Positions 55,620-64,000 of a stretch of 64,000 nt of DNA are shown in pieces. A program made the position numbers and the translations under genes. Origin of the DNA: Peptostreptococcus equinus (GTDB taxonomy: Bacteria > Bacillota > Clostridia > Peptostreptococcales > Peptostreptococcaceae). The stretch spans positions 558,001 through 622,000 of the forward strand of contig NZ_CP114052.1 in assembly GCF_027125355.1 (NCBI RefSeq), written 5' to 3'. Numbering within the stretch: position 1 is the stretch's first letter; the number at the start of each line of letters is the position of its first letter. The notes under the pieces were generated by a model. The model was not told the origin of the DNA and made no database searches. It saw only the letters and a program-made list of their open reading frames with translations.

Positions 55620-57569
55620 ATGGGAAAAAATATAGTATATAAAATATTAGAAAAACATCTAGTAGAGGGAGAATTGGTAGCTGGTAGTCCAGCTACTATT
55701 AAAATAGATAGAACACTTACACAGGATTCAACTGGTACTATGGCATATTTGCAACTTGAAGCCATGAATATAGATAAAGTAAAGACAAAAAAATCTGTTG
55801 CCTATGTAGATCATAATATGTTACAACAGGGATTTGAAAATGCAGATGATCATAAATATATAGAAACCGTAGCTAAAAAATATGGTATATATTTTTCTAA
55901 GCCAGGTAATGGTATATGTCATCAGGTAAATTTAGAAAGATTTTCTGTGCCTGGAGATACACTATTAGGATCTGATAGTCACACACCTACTGCTGGTGGC
56001 GTAGGAATGTTGGCTATAGGAGCCGGTGGATTAGATGTAGCACTTGCTATGGCAGGAGAGCCATATTCAATAAATATACCACGTGTAACAAAAGTAGAAT
56101 TAATTGGAAAACTTAACCCTATGGTTGCTTCAAAAGATATAATATTAGAAGTTTTAAAAAGAGAGACTGTCAAAGGTGGTGTAGGGAGAGTATATGAATA
56201 TGGAGGAATAGGAGTTGAAAGTTTATCAGTTCCACAAAGAGCTACCATAACTAATATGGGAGCAGAATTAGGTGCTACAACTTCAATTTTCCCTTCTGAC
56301 AATAAAACAAAAGAATTTTTCAAGGCTCAAGATAGATTAGATGATTGGTCAGAGCTATTGGCAGATGATGATGCTGTTTATGACGAAATAATAAAAATAG
56401 ACTTAGACAAGCTTGAACCGATGGTAGCAGCACCTCATAGTCCAGATAATATAAAAACATGTAAGGAAATAGGACCAATAAAAATAGATCAGGTTGCTAT
56501 AGGTAGTTGTACAAACTCTTCATATGAAGATTTGATGAAAGTTTCAAGAATATTAAAAGGAAGAAAAGTAGCTCAAAATGTGAGTTTAGTAATCGCTCCT
56601 GGATCAAGGCAAGTTATGGAAATGATAGCAAGAAATGGGGCTTTGGCTGATATAATTGCATCTGGTGCAAGAATTTTAGAAAATTCATGCGGGCCATGCA
56701 TAGGTATGGGACAATCTCCAGGAACGGATGGAATATCTTTAAGAACATTTAATAGAAATTTTTTCGGAAGAAGTGGAACAAACTCTGCTAGTGTTTATTT
56801 AACTAGTCCAGAAGTTGCAGCAGTCAGTGCAATATATGGATATTTAAGAGATCCTAGAGATATAGATTTTAAAGTTGATTTTGAAGGAATTTATAGAGAA
56901 AATTTCTTGATTGATGATTCAATGATAATTGAACCTAGTGAAGAATCAGAAAATGTTGAAGTTGTTAGAGGACCTAATATAAAACCATTCCCTTTAAATA
57001 CGATTTTAGCAAAAAATATACAAGGAAAAGTAATTATTAAGACAGGTGATAATATCACGACCGATCATATTATGCCTTCAAATGCTAAATTATTACCTTT
57101 TAGAAGTAATATACCTCATTTGTCAACTTTCTGTTTCAGTACTATAGATGACAAATTTGCTGATAGATGTATGGCAAACTCTGGTGGTTTTATAGTTGGT
57201 GGAGATAACTATGGTCAAGGATCTTCTAGAGAACATGCTGCATTAGCTCCATTATATTTAGGTATAAAGACTGTAATAGCTAAATCTTTTGCAAGAATTC
57301 ACAGAGCGAATCTAATAAATAGCGGAATAATACCATTAGTATTTGAAAATGAAAAAGATTATGACTTAATTAATAAGATGGATGAGTTAGTTATTACTGA
57401 TGTGAAAAGTGGAATAAAAGCAGATAGAATACTTGTAAACAATATTAATAGAGGAACAAGTTTTTTTGTCAAAACTGGATTCAATGACAATGAAATAAAT
57501 ATGCTTTTAGCAGGTGGAAAACTGAATTCAATCAAGATAAAAAACTCTAAGGAGGTTTTATATGTATAA
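55620..57569 (+). CDS. acn: Aconitate hydratase (AcnA/mitochondrial-like short form)
   Basis: 649 aa [4Fe-4S] enzyme isomerising citrate to isocitrate. Cluster cysteines lie in IGSCTNSSYEDL and NSCGPCIGMGQ; GSDSHTPTAGGVGMLAIG and the swivel-domain segments GDNITTDHIMPSNA and GDNYGQGSSREHAAL are all present. The length is that of the compact bacterial form rather than the 880-aa AcnA/AcnB. AGAGAGG before ATG. 25 bases after the synthase gene, and its 3' end overlaps icd by 8 bases. Confidence 0.95.
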   Translation: MGKNIVYKILEKHLVEGELVAGSPATIKIDRTLTQDSTGTMAYLQLEAMNIDKVKTKKSVAYVDHNMLQQGFENADDHKYIETVAKKYGIYFSKPGNGICHQVNLERFSVPGDTLLGSDSHTPTAGGVGMLAIGAGGLDVALAMAGEPYSINIPRVTKVELIGKLNPMVASKDIILEVLKRETVKGGVGRVYEYGGIGVESLSVPQRATITNMGAELGATTSIFPSDNKTKEFFKAQDRLDDWSELLADDDAVYDEIIKIDLDKLEPMVAAPHSPDNIKTCKEIGPIKIDQVAIGSCTNSSYEDLMKVSRILKGRKVAQNVSLVIAPGSRQVMEMIARNGALADIIASGARILENSCGPCIGMGQSPGTDGISLRTFNRNFFGRSGTNSASVYLTSPEVAAVSAIYGYLRDPRDIDFKVDFEGIYRENFLIDDSMIIEPSEESENVEVVRGPNIKPFPLNTILAKNIQGKVIIKTGDNITTDHIMPSNAKLLPFRSNIPHLSTFCFSTIDDKFADRCMANSGGFIVGGDNYGQGSSREHAALAPLYLGIKTVIAKSFARIHRANLINSGIIPLVFENEKDYDLINKMDELVITDVKSGIKADRILVNNINRGTSFFVKTGFNDNEINMLLAGGKLNSIKIKNSKEVLYV

Positions 57570-58593
57570 TATTACTTTGATACCGGGAGATGGAATAGGT
57601 CTAGAAGTAACAAAGGCTATGAAAAAAGTAGTGGCCTCTACAGGAGTTCAAATAGAATGGGAAGAGGTAGTAGCTGGTGAAAAAGTCCTTGAAAAATATG
57701 GTACACCATTGCCAGAGTATGTAATAGATAGCATTAGGAAAAATAAAATTGCAATTAAAGGTCCTGTTACTACACCAGTAGGTAAAGGGTTCAGGAGTGT
57801 AAATGTGGCTCTTAGAAAAGAATTAAATTTGTATGCAAATGTAAGACCTATAAAAAGTTTTAAGGGCGTAAAGAGTAAATATAGCGATTTAGATTTCACA
57901 ATTATTAGAGAAAATACAGAAGGATTATATGCTGGAATTGAGCACAAGATAGGAGATTATGCAGGAGAAACTATAAAAATAATAACTAGACCAGCCTGCG
58001 AAAAAATAGTGAAATTTGCTTGTGATTATACAAAGAATAATTCTTATAAAAGGTTAACTGGTGTTCATAAAGCTAATATAATGAAAATATCTGATGGATT
58101 ATTTTTGGATATTTTTAATGAAGTATGTGATAAAAATGGTATCTATATTGATATGGATAAAAATGATTCTGTATATAGAGATAATATGATAGTTGATGCC
58201 ACAGCCATGAATTTAGTGCTTAATCCTGAAAAGTTTGATGTACTAGTTATGCCTAATCTTTATGGTGATATATTGTCAGATTTAGGTGCAGGACTTGTTG
58301 GAGGATTAGGCATGATACCTAGTGCAAACATTGGGCAAGAATATGCAGTTTTTGAAGCGGTTCATGGTAGTGCGCCAGAGATTGCTGGAAAAAATATTGC
58401 TAATCCTACTGCTATTATTCAGTCAGCTGTAATGATGTTAAAATATATTGGAGAATATAATGCGGCAAATAAAATAGAATTAGCGTTACAAAAAATTTTT
58501 GAAGAGGGAAAAGTTTTGACAAGAGATTTAGGTGGGAATGCAAGTACCAGCGAATTTTCCGATGAACTATGTAGATTGATAAAGATTAATTAG
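57562..58593 (+). CDS. icd: NAD-type isocitrate dehydrogenase
   Basis: 343 aa beta-decarboxylating dehydrogenase producing 2-oxoglutarate. LIPGDGIGLEV, SVNVALRKELNLYANVRP, the ENTEGLYAGIEH substrate loop, DNMIVDATAMNLV, GDILSDLGAG and GSAPEIAGKNIANPTA follow the IDH order; the conserved Ser in RSVN occurs in IDH rather than isopropylmalate dehydrogenase. GGAGG inside the aconitase end precedes its ATG. It completes a three-enzyme oxidative branch to glutamate. The coenzyme assignment (NAD) is inferred from similarity to short-form enzymes. Confidence 0.92.
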   Translation: MYNITLIPGDGIGLEVTKAMKKVVASTGVQIEWEEVVAGEKVLEKYGTPLPEYVIDSIRKNKIAIKGPVTTPVGKGFRSVNVALRKELNLYANVRPIKSFKGVKSKYSDLDFTIIRENTEGLYAGIEHKIGDYAGETIKIITRPACEKIVKFACDYTKNNSYKRLTGVHKANIMKISDGLFLDIFNEVCDKNGIYIDMDKNDSVYRDNMIVDATAMNLVLNPEKFDVLVMPNLYGDILSDLGAGLVGGLGMIPSANIGQEYAVFEAVHGSAPEIAGKNIANPTAIIQSAVMMLKYIGEYNAANKIELALQKIFEEGKVLTRDLGGNASTSEFSDELCRLIKIN

Positions 58594-58617
58594 CACATTA
58601 TTCCTCTCTATAGATAG

Positions 58618-58656
58618 AAGGAAGATACGATCTTAATGATTGTATCTTCCTTATTT
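58618..58656 (+). terminator. Terminator after icd
   Basis: 15-bp stem AAGGAAGATACGATC/GATTGTATCTTCCTT with loop TTAAT, then T-rich sequence. Confidence 0.88.
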
Positions 58657-58765
58657 TAATGTTAAAATAACTTGAGTTATATATTTTATAATAAATAAGA
58701 TATTATAAAGAGATTCTATTAGTTAGGAATTTTTAGATAAATAATATAATTATGAGGATAAAAAT

Positions 58766-59629
58766 ATGTCAGTTAAAGTAGATAAGGTTGAATTTAAAAG
58801 TGAAATAGGAGTAGGTAAAATAAATGAAGACGCCTGTGGATATAAAGAAAATACTTTTTGGGTATTGGATGGTGCTACAGGATTAAATAAAAGAAATTTA
58901 AGTGATGATATAAGTGATGCACATTGGTATACTAACTGGTGGGATAAATATTTGAACGACAATTCTTTTAAAGACATAAATTTAAAAGATATTATGTATA
59001 AGGGTATAAAAAAAGTAGATGATGATTACCAAAAATTTTGTGTAGGGAAAAAAGTAGAAAAAATAGATTTTCCATCTGCCTCAATAACTATAATAAGAGT
59101 TAATGACGAAAAATTGGAATATTTTATATTAGGTGATTGTAGACTATACATTGATGATGGATGCAAAGTACAAATAATACATGATGATAGTGTGAGTAAG
59201 TTGGACAATAATATATTTAATGCGATGCTAGATATGGAAGATTTTTATAGTATTGATCTTAGTGAAAGTCTAAGTATTTTATCAGAGCAGATTATTGAAA
59301 ATAGAATGAAGAATAATTGTGATGATGGTTATTGGATATTAAGCTTTGATGAAAAAGCAATTGATAAGGCAAAGTACGGAATTATTGATATAGAAAAAGA
59401 TATTAGAATAATGATAGCAAGTGATGGATATTACTCATATTCAGACAAGTATAGATTAATTGAAGAAGATTTATTAATAGACGAAACTTTCAAATATGGT
59501 ATTGATATTATGATAAATCAAATAAGAAATTTTGAAGATGATAAAGATAGAATTAGGAGAATACCTAGATTTAAAGATAAGGATGATTGCACTTGTCTTT
59601 GTATAAATATAGAAAAAATAAATGAATAA
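58766..59629 (+). CDS. PP2C-family protein phosphatase
   Basis: 287 aa Ser/Thr phosphatase. The metal-binding acids are in GKINEDACG, WVLDGATG, GDCRLYIDDG, ASDGYYS and the final KDDCTCL. No membrane helix or extra domain. AGGA lies upstream. It begins 110 bases after the icd terminator and precedes the glycosyltransferase by 27 bases, so the three genes to 61633 may form one operon. No partner kinase is in the window, so its substrate is unknown. Confidence 0.85.
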   Translation: MSVKVDKVEFKSEIGVGKINEDACGYKENTFWVLDGATGLNKRNLSDDISDAHWYTNWWDKYLNDNSFKDINLKDIMYKGIKKVDDDYQKFCVGKKVEKIDFPSASITIIRVNDEKLEYFILGDCRLYIDDGCKVQIIHDDSVSKLDNNIFNAMLDMEDFYSIDLSESLSILSEQIIENRMKNNCDDGYWILSFDEKAIDKAKYGIIDIEKDIRIMIASDGYYSYSDKYRLIEEDLLIDETFKYGIDIMINQIRNFEDDKDRIRRIPRFKDKDDCTCLCINIEKINE

Positions 59630-59656
59630 ACGAATAGTTAAATGAGGGGATATTTT

Positions 59657-60907
59657 ATGAGAATTTTGCACATTAGTGCTCAAAAGCCAGATTATACAGG
59701 CAGTGGTGTATATATGACTGGAATAATTGATGCTATGGGAAACTTATCCAGTGAGCAAGCTATGATTGTAGGTATTGATAAATATGATGACATAGAAAAA
59801 ATAAGAAATAAATTTAATAAAAATGTTAGTGTTGAAGCAGTTGTATATAATACTGGTAAACTTGATTTTAATGTTCCTGGAATGAGTGACAATATGCCTT
59901 ATCCAAGCACTAGGTACAGAGATATTACTAATTACCAGGCGATGGCAATAAAATCTGTTTTTGAAGAGGTATTAATAAAAAAAATTAATAGTTTCAAACC
60001 TGATTTAATAATATGTCATCATCTATATTATACAAGTTCTATTTGCGTAGAAATTATAGAAAAAAAGTATAAAAATATAAAAGTATGTGCTATTTGCCAT
60101 GGAACGTGTTTAAGACAATTGAAAACAAATATTTTTATGAAAGAGTACATTCTTGAAATGATACCTAAAATTGATATTATATTTGCTTTACACGATGCAC
60201 AAAAAGAAGATATTATAGAGATATTTGCTATTGAAAATAGAGAAAAAGTAGAAGTATTGGGAAGTGGATATAATAAAAAAATATTTAATATAAATGAAAA
60301 TATTAAAAGTAAAATATATAAAAGAAAAGTAATTAAAATAGCTTATGCAGGAAAGATTGCTTTTAGTAAGGGGCTAAGAGAATTTATTAGAGCGTTAAAT
60401 TTACTAAAATATGAAAAAGACGATATAGAAGTTGTTTTTATGGGACAGGCAAGTGATGAAAATGAATATAGAACAATACTTGAAATGGCATCTACTTGTA
60501 AGTACTGTGTAAAATTTACAGGAAGAGTAAGTCAAGAAAAAATGGCAACAATATTAAATTGTTCTGATATATTTGTACTACCTTCGTACTATGAAGGCTT
60601 GCCACTGGTAATATTAGAAGCAATGGCTTGTGGAAACTATGTCATATGTAGTGATATAGAGGGGATGAGAGGATGGCTAGGTAAAGATATAGTATCGAAT
60701 GACTTGTTGAATTTTGTAAAATTACCGGAAATGATAAATGTATCTCAACCAAAAGAAGATTATATACCTCAGTTTATAGAAGATATTTCAAAAGCCTTGG
60801 ATAAGGCTATTGATTATAGAAAAAGAAATAGAAATACTAGTATTAATATAAGTAGTTTATCATGGGATAGTCTTGGTAAAAAATTATATGAACTAGTAAA
60901 TAAATAA
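59657..60907 (+). CDS. Glycosyltransferase, GT4-like
   Basis: 416 aa, GT-B fold. N-terminal MRILHISAQKPDYTGSGVYM carries the Gly-rich acceptor-side loop; C-terminal half has YAGKIAFSKGLREFIRAL and the donor-binding LPSYYEGLPLVILEAMACG with the E-X7-E arrangement. ATG 59657 follows GAGGGGA; the ATG at 59642 overlaps that site. Acceptor and sugar are unknown. Its neighbours are a PP2C phosphatase and a DUF6873 protein, not a polysaccharide cluster. Confidence 0.88.
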   Translation: MRILHISAQKPDYTGSGVYMTGIIDAMGNLSSEQAMIVGIDKYDDIEKIRNKFNKNVSVEAVVYNTGKLDFNVPGMSDNMPYPSTRYRDITNYQAMAIKSVFEEVLIKKINSFKPDLIICHHLYYTSSICVEIIEKKYKNIKVCAICHGTCLRQLKTNIFMKEYILEMIPKIDIIFALHDAQKEDIIEIFAIENREKVEVLGSGYNKKIFNINENIKSKIYKRKVIKIAYAGKIAFSKGLREFIRALNLLKYEKDDIEVVFMGQASDENEYRTILEMASTCKYCVKFTGRVSQEKMATILNCSDIFVLPSYYEGLPLVILEAMACGNYVICSDIEGMRGWLGKDIVSNDLLNFVKLPEMINVSQPKEDYIPQFIEDISKALDKAIDYRKRNRNTSINISSLSWDSLGKKLYELVNK

Positions 60908-60937
60908 TTTATATTTATAAGAAGTAGAGGTACTATT

Positions 60938-61633
60938 TTGAAAAATATAATAGTCGATAGAAGAATTAGCAAAGAAATAAAAAGTAATTTGTCATCAATA
61001 GGATACAATGTGATTGAATCATATAAGCATGAGTATCTCTATAGTGCTATAGAATCTCATGTCGATATATGCCTATTTTTTGATGGTAAAATATTTATTG
61101 CTAGCCCTGAATCATATGAATATTACAGTATAATTTTGAAAGGCCAAAAAATTGAGTGTGGTTCTACACGTTTATCTAAAAATTATCCTAAAGATGTTGC
61201 CTATAATGTTTCTTATATGGGTGAATACGCAATTGCAAACATTGAGTGTACTGATAAAATAGTATTAGAACAGCTAAAAAAGAATGGAACTAAACTTATA
61301 GATATTAATCAAGGTTATGCGAACTGTTCAATATGCCAAGTTGATCAAAAATCTTTAATAACATCTGATAAGGGTATATATAAAAATGTTATAGAAGAAG
61401 GGCTAGATGTATTATTAATTCAAGCTGGGCATATTGATTTATTTGATATGGACTATGGTTTTATTGGCGGTGCATCCGGAAAACTAGGAGATGAAACTAT
61501 ATGTTTTTTTGGCAATATAGATTTACATCCAGATGGTCAAAGTATAAGAAAATTTATAGAATATAGGAATAAGAAAATTGTTTGTTTAAGTGAGGGGAAA
61601 CTGAGAGACTACGGATCTTGTATAGTTTTTTAG
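60938..61633 (+). CDS. DUF6873-like protein (possible GME/amidinotransferase fold)
   Basis: 231 aa, TTG start with AGAGG upstream. KNIIVDRRISKEIKSNLSSI, YPKDVAYNVSYMGEYAIANI, QGYANCSICQVDQKSLITSD, GFIGGASGKLGDETICFFGN and HPDGQSIRKFIEYR resemble the DUF6873 family as I recall it, related to the guanidine-modifying enzyme fold. Whether a catalytic Cys-His-Asp/Glu set is present cannot be judged by eye. 30 bases after the glycosyltransferase gene, probably co-transcribed. Confidence 0.65.
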   Translation: MKNIIVDRRISKEIKSNLSSIGYNVIESYKHEYLYSAIESHVDICLFFDGKIFIASPESYEYYSIILKGQKIECGSTRLSKNYPKDVAYNVSYMGEYAIANIECTDKIVLEQLKKNGTKLIDINQGYANCSICQVDQKSLITSDKGIYKNVIEEGLDVLLIQAGHIDLFDMDYGFIGGASGKLGDETICFFGNIDLHPDGQSIRKFIEYRNKKIVCLSEGKLRDYGSCIVF

Positions 61634-61652
61634 TAGCAATAAAAAATAATAG

Positions 61653-61680
61653 TATTAAATCTAAATATTTAGATTTAATA
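61653..61680. repeat. 28-base perfect palindrome
   Basis: Perfectly self-complementary, centred on AAATATTT with arms reading TATTAAATCT/AGATTTAATA, between DUF6873 and DUF445 genes. It has no strong T run, so it is not an ordinary terminator; operator or weak terminator possible. Confidence 0.65.
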
Positions 61681-61729
61681 AAGATAAATATAATATTATT
61701 GTAAGTGAATTTTATAAATGGAGGAAATA

Positions 61730-62338
61730 ATGGGAAAAGAAATAATTATAAGAATATTATTACTAGCTGTAGTAGGGGGAATAATTGGATATAGTACTAA
61801 TGTAATAGCAGTGAAAATGCTTTTTAAACCACTAAATCCAATAAGAATACCAATTATAGGATATGAAATAGTGGGTTTAATACCTAAGAGAAAATCAGAA
61901 ATTGCATATAATATAGGTAAAGCCGTAGGAGAAGAGTTAGTAGATTATGATGCTATTATTGAAAATTTAATAGTGGAAGATGATAAAGACAGATTAAAAG
62001 AATATGCTAAAGCTAGACTTCAAGTTATAATAAACGAAAAAATATCATTTATACCATCTATGTTTAAACCTATGATATTCTCATCAATAGATGAAATAGT
62101 AGAAAGTGAACTTGATAGAGGTTTAGATAGTTTGATGGAATTAGCTAAAGATAAAGCTAAATCTAGAATAGATATAGCCAAGATGGTGGAAGAAAAAATA
62201 AATGAACTAGACTTGATTGAACTTGAAAATATGATAATAAATTTATCTAAGAAAGAATTGACTCATATAGAAAATTTAGGATTACTGTTGGGATTTATAA
62301 TTGGTATAGTACAGGGATTAATAACAGTATTTATATAA
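61730..62338 (+). CDS. DUF445 (YheB-like) membrane protein
   Basis: About 202 aa. N-terminal helix (IIIRILLLAVVGGIIGYSTN) followed by VIAVKMLFKPLNPIRIPIIG and GLIPKRKSEIAYNIGKAVGE, the DUF445 pattern; a charged helical middle; C-terminal helix (LGLLLGFIIGIVQGLITVFI). ATG 61730 follows GGAGGA; an ATG at 61718 overlaps that site. Function not known; it ends up with both termini in the membrane. Confidence 0.85.
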   Translation: MGKEIIIRILLLAVVGGIIGYSTNVIAVKMLFKPLNPIRIPIIGYEIVGLIPKRKSEIAYNIGKAVGEELVDYDAIIENLIVEDDKDRLKEYAKARLQVIINEKISFIPSMFKPMIFSSIDEIVESELDRGLDSLMELAKDKAKSRIDIAKMVEEKINELDLIELENMIINLSKKELTHIENLGLLLGFIIGIVQGLITVFI

Positions 62339-62443
62339 AATTAAATTATTGTAGATATTTGAAGTGGAAATACTTGTTATAAATTTAATTTTATTAATAT
62401 TTTGATTATTAATAAAAAATAAATAAAATATTCTAAAAATGAC

Positions 62444-62472
62444 TTGAAAAATAAAAAAGTATATGTTAATAT
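62444..62472 (+). promoter_or_regulatory. thrS promoter
   Basis: TTGAAA (62444-62449), 17 bases, TAATAT (62467-62472), upstream of the T-box leader. Confidence 0.65.
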
Positions 62473-62504
62473 TTTAAATATCATATAAATGCGATGAAAA
62501 AGGA

Positions 62505-62724
62505 AAAGTAAAATAAATATCATCTACAGAGAAGTTGAATCACCGGCTGAAAGTTCGACTAGACAGACTTATTTGAAAACTACCTTTGAGCAGAGTCCAG
62601 TAGCATATGTGAAAAGACTCGGTTGACTGCCTTAAAGTCTTCGAGAGGGTACTATTTTTGTACCAACTTGGGTGGAACCGCGAACACACTCGTCCCAAAT
62701 TTTATATTTGGAGACGAGTTTTTT
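62505..62724 (+). ncRNA. T-box leader RNA of thrS
   Basis: Contains AGAGAAG (GA motif), GGCTGAAAG, ACTACC at 62579-62584 as the likely specifier region (both ACT and ACC are threonine codons), and the T-box AACTTGGGTGGAACCGCG (62665-62682). It ends with the terminator ACTCGTC...GACGAGT plus T run (62688-62724). Uncharged tRNA-Thr should favour the antiterminator. Confidence 0.95.
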
Positions 62725-62838
62725 ATTTACATAAATTGACTGAATTAATTAATTGTCCGGAAATTATGTATATTCAGAAGATGACGGGTAAATATGGTTT
62801 TTTTAAAAATAAAGAATTTAAAAATGTCGGAGGTTATT

Positions 62839-64000
62839 ATGTTAAAGATTGAATTAAAAGACGGAAATATAGTGGAAGTTGAAAAAGGATCATCACTTTT
62901 AGATATAGCTAAAGGAATAAGTGATGGATTTGCTAGAAGTGTATTAGTTGGATCAATTGATGGCAAGATGGCATCACTAAATGAAAAAGTAGAAAAAGAC
63001 TGTAAAGTAAGTTTCTATAAATTCGATGATGCTGAAGGTAAGGAAGTATTTAGACACACAAGTGCACATATATTCGCACAAGCGCTAAAAAGACTATATC
63101 CAGAAGCGAAAATAGCTATCGGTCCAGCAATAGAAAATGGATTTTACTATGATTTTGATTTAGATTATAGATTAGTTCCAGAAGATTTAGAAAAAATAGA
63201 AGCTGAAATGAAAAAGATAGTTAAAGAAGATTTAGATATAGAAGGATTTGAAGTTTCAAGGGAAGAAGCTATCAACATGATGGAAGAAATTGGAGAAGAC
63301 TATAAAGTAGAAATGATTAAAGACCTTCCAGATGGTGAAGTGATATCAATGTATAGACAGGGTGAATTTGTTGATTTATGTAGTGGACCACATCTTCAAT
63401 CAACAAAGAAAATAAAAGCTTTCAAACTTCAATCAATAGCAGGTGCCTATTGGAGAGGTGATGAAAATAATAAAATGCTTCAAAGAGTTTATGGTACTTC
63501 ATTCGAAAAGAAGAAAGACTTAGATGATTATTTAAAGATGATGGAAGAAGCTAAGAAGAGAGACCATAGAAAATTAGGAAAAGAATTAGCTTTATTTATG
63601 ATTCCTGATGAAGGACCCGGATTTCCACTATTCCTACCAAGAGGTACAGCATTAAAAGCTGCATTAATGAAATATTGGGAAGAAGAACATAGAAAAGCTC
63701 ATTACGTAGAAATAGAAACTCCTTTAATATTAAATAGAAAGTTATGGGAGACTTCAGGGCATTGGTTCCATTATAAAGAAAATATGTATACTTTAAAAAT
63801 AGATGACGAAGATTATGCGATCAAGCCAATGAACTGTCCAGGATCATTAATTCATTACAAATCTTCTTTACATTCTTATAGAGATTTTCCTATGAGAGTT
63901 GCTGAAAGAGGTAGAGTACATAGACATGAACTTTCTGGAGCATTACATGGTCTTATGAGAGTTAGAGCCTTTACACAAGATGATGCTCATATTTATTGTT
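62839..64000 (+). CDS. thrS: Threonyl-tRNA synthetase, 3'-truncated by window edge
   Basis: 387 complete codons are visible. N-terminal TGS domain (residues 1-60, IELKDGNIVEVEKGSSLLDI), editing domain with HTSAHIFAQALKRLYP and CSGPHL, then the class II catalytic core with motif 1 and KPMNCPGSLIHYKS, YRDFPMRVAERGRVHRHELSG (shown in part) and RVRAFTQDDAHIYC. GGAGG stands 8 bases before the ATG. The frame is open at the window end. Regulated by the T-box directly upstream. Confidence 0.97.
   Translation, partial: MLKIELKDGNIVEVEKGSSLLDIAKGISDGFARSVLVGSIDGKMASLNEKVEKDCKVSFYKFDDAEGKEVFRHTSAHIFAQALKRLYPEAKIAIGPAIENGFYYDFDLDYRLVPEDLEKIEAEMKKIVKEDLDIEGFEVSREEAINMMEEIGEDYKVEMIKDLPDGEVISMYRQGEFVDLCSGPHLQSTKKIKAFKLQSIAGAYWRGDENNKMLQRVYGTSFEKKKDLDDYLKMMEEAKKRDHRKLGKELALFMIPDEGPGFPLFLPRGTALKAALMKYWEEEHRKAHYVEIETPLILNRKLWETSGHWFHYKENMYTLKIDDEDYAIKPMNCPGSLIHYKSSLHSYRDFPMRVAERGRVHRHELSGALHGLMRVRAFTQDDAHIYC

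Noticed and set aside
62658-62852. 64-codon frame between the T-box and thrS
   Set aside because: It begins inside the T-box antiterminator region, runs through the terminator hairpin and overlaps the thrS start; the RNA structure explains the sequence.
1-64000. tRNA or rRNA genes, and a tRNA attachment site for the prophage
   Set aside because: No cloverleaf-like or rRNA sequence was seen by eye; the att core lies in a protein gene. A tRNAscan-type search would be decisive.

Overview
The window is low-GC Firmicutes DNA. Ribosome-binding sites are strong AGGAGG types, promoters are TTGACA/TATAAT, start codons include many TTG and GTG, and intergenic DNA is very A+T-rich. The chromosomal gene set points to an anaerobic clostridium, probably Peptostreptococcaceae: rubrerythrin, PerR and superoxide reductase; a citrate-synthase-like gene of the isopropylmalate/homocitrate synthase family next to aconitase and isocitrate dehydrogenase; thiamine salvage under a TPP riboswitch; and a T-box in front of thrS. 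Family placement is inference; no rRNA or tRNA gene is visible.

Layout. 1-1.7 kb: end of a shikimate cluster (partial aroE, then aroF). 1.7-2.1 kb: a small membrane protein with paired H-X13-H helices (possible di-heme b cytochrome). 2.3-6.1 kb: TPP riboswitch, thiD, a fused thiM-thiE, thiC. 6.2-8.7 kb: an Rrf2 regulator with a perfect inverted repeat around its -10 box, then a membrane-anchored C39-like cysteine peptidase. 9.2-11.1 kb: brnQ behind a consensus promoter and long hairpin, then a universal stress protein gene.

11,125-51,209 is a prophage of about 40 kb inserted at the last codons of the universal stress gene, bounded by a 14-bp repeat (ATAGTACCAGAATA). From left: integrase, a zinc-ribbon/SHOCT protein, CI-like repressor, divergent operators and Cro-like gene, antirepressor, a run of small early genes with several opposite-strand cargo genes, a recombination/replication block (ATPases, DUF669, an intein-split SF2 helicase, primase-helicase, RusA), an Abi-alpha-like gene, a HicAB toxin-antitoxin pair, packaging and head genes of SPP1 type, a contractile (XkdK-type) tail, holin-like genes, amidase, and a CsbD-like gene next to attR. 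The minor head protein carries a C-terminal DUF6883-like domain followed directly by a DUF4926-like gene: a candidate phage-carried polymorphic toxin and its immunity protein. The tape-measure gene is cut short and joined out of frame to the tail end of an XkdP-like gene, so the prophage is probably unable to make functional tails.

51.2-64 kb returns to the chromosome: rubrerythrin-perR-superoxide reductase, a DEAD-box RNA helicase on the minus strand, a three-gene operon for 2-oxoglutarate/glutamate synthesis, a PP2C phosphatase - glycosyltransferase - DUF6873 cluster, a DUF445 membrane protein, and T-box-controlled thrS running off the window.

Start codons were moved from the longest frame wherever the ribosome-binding site decided the matter. 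No database search was possible; family names rest on motif recognition.
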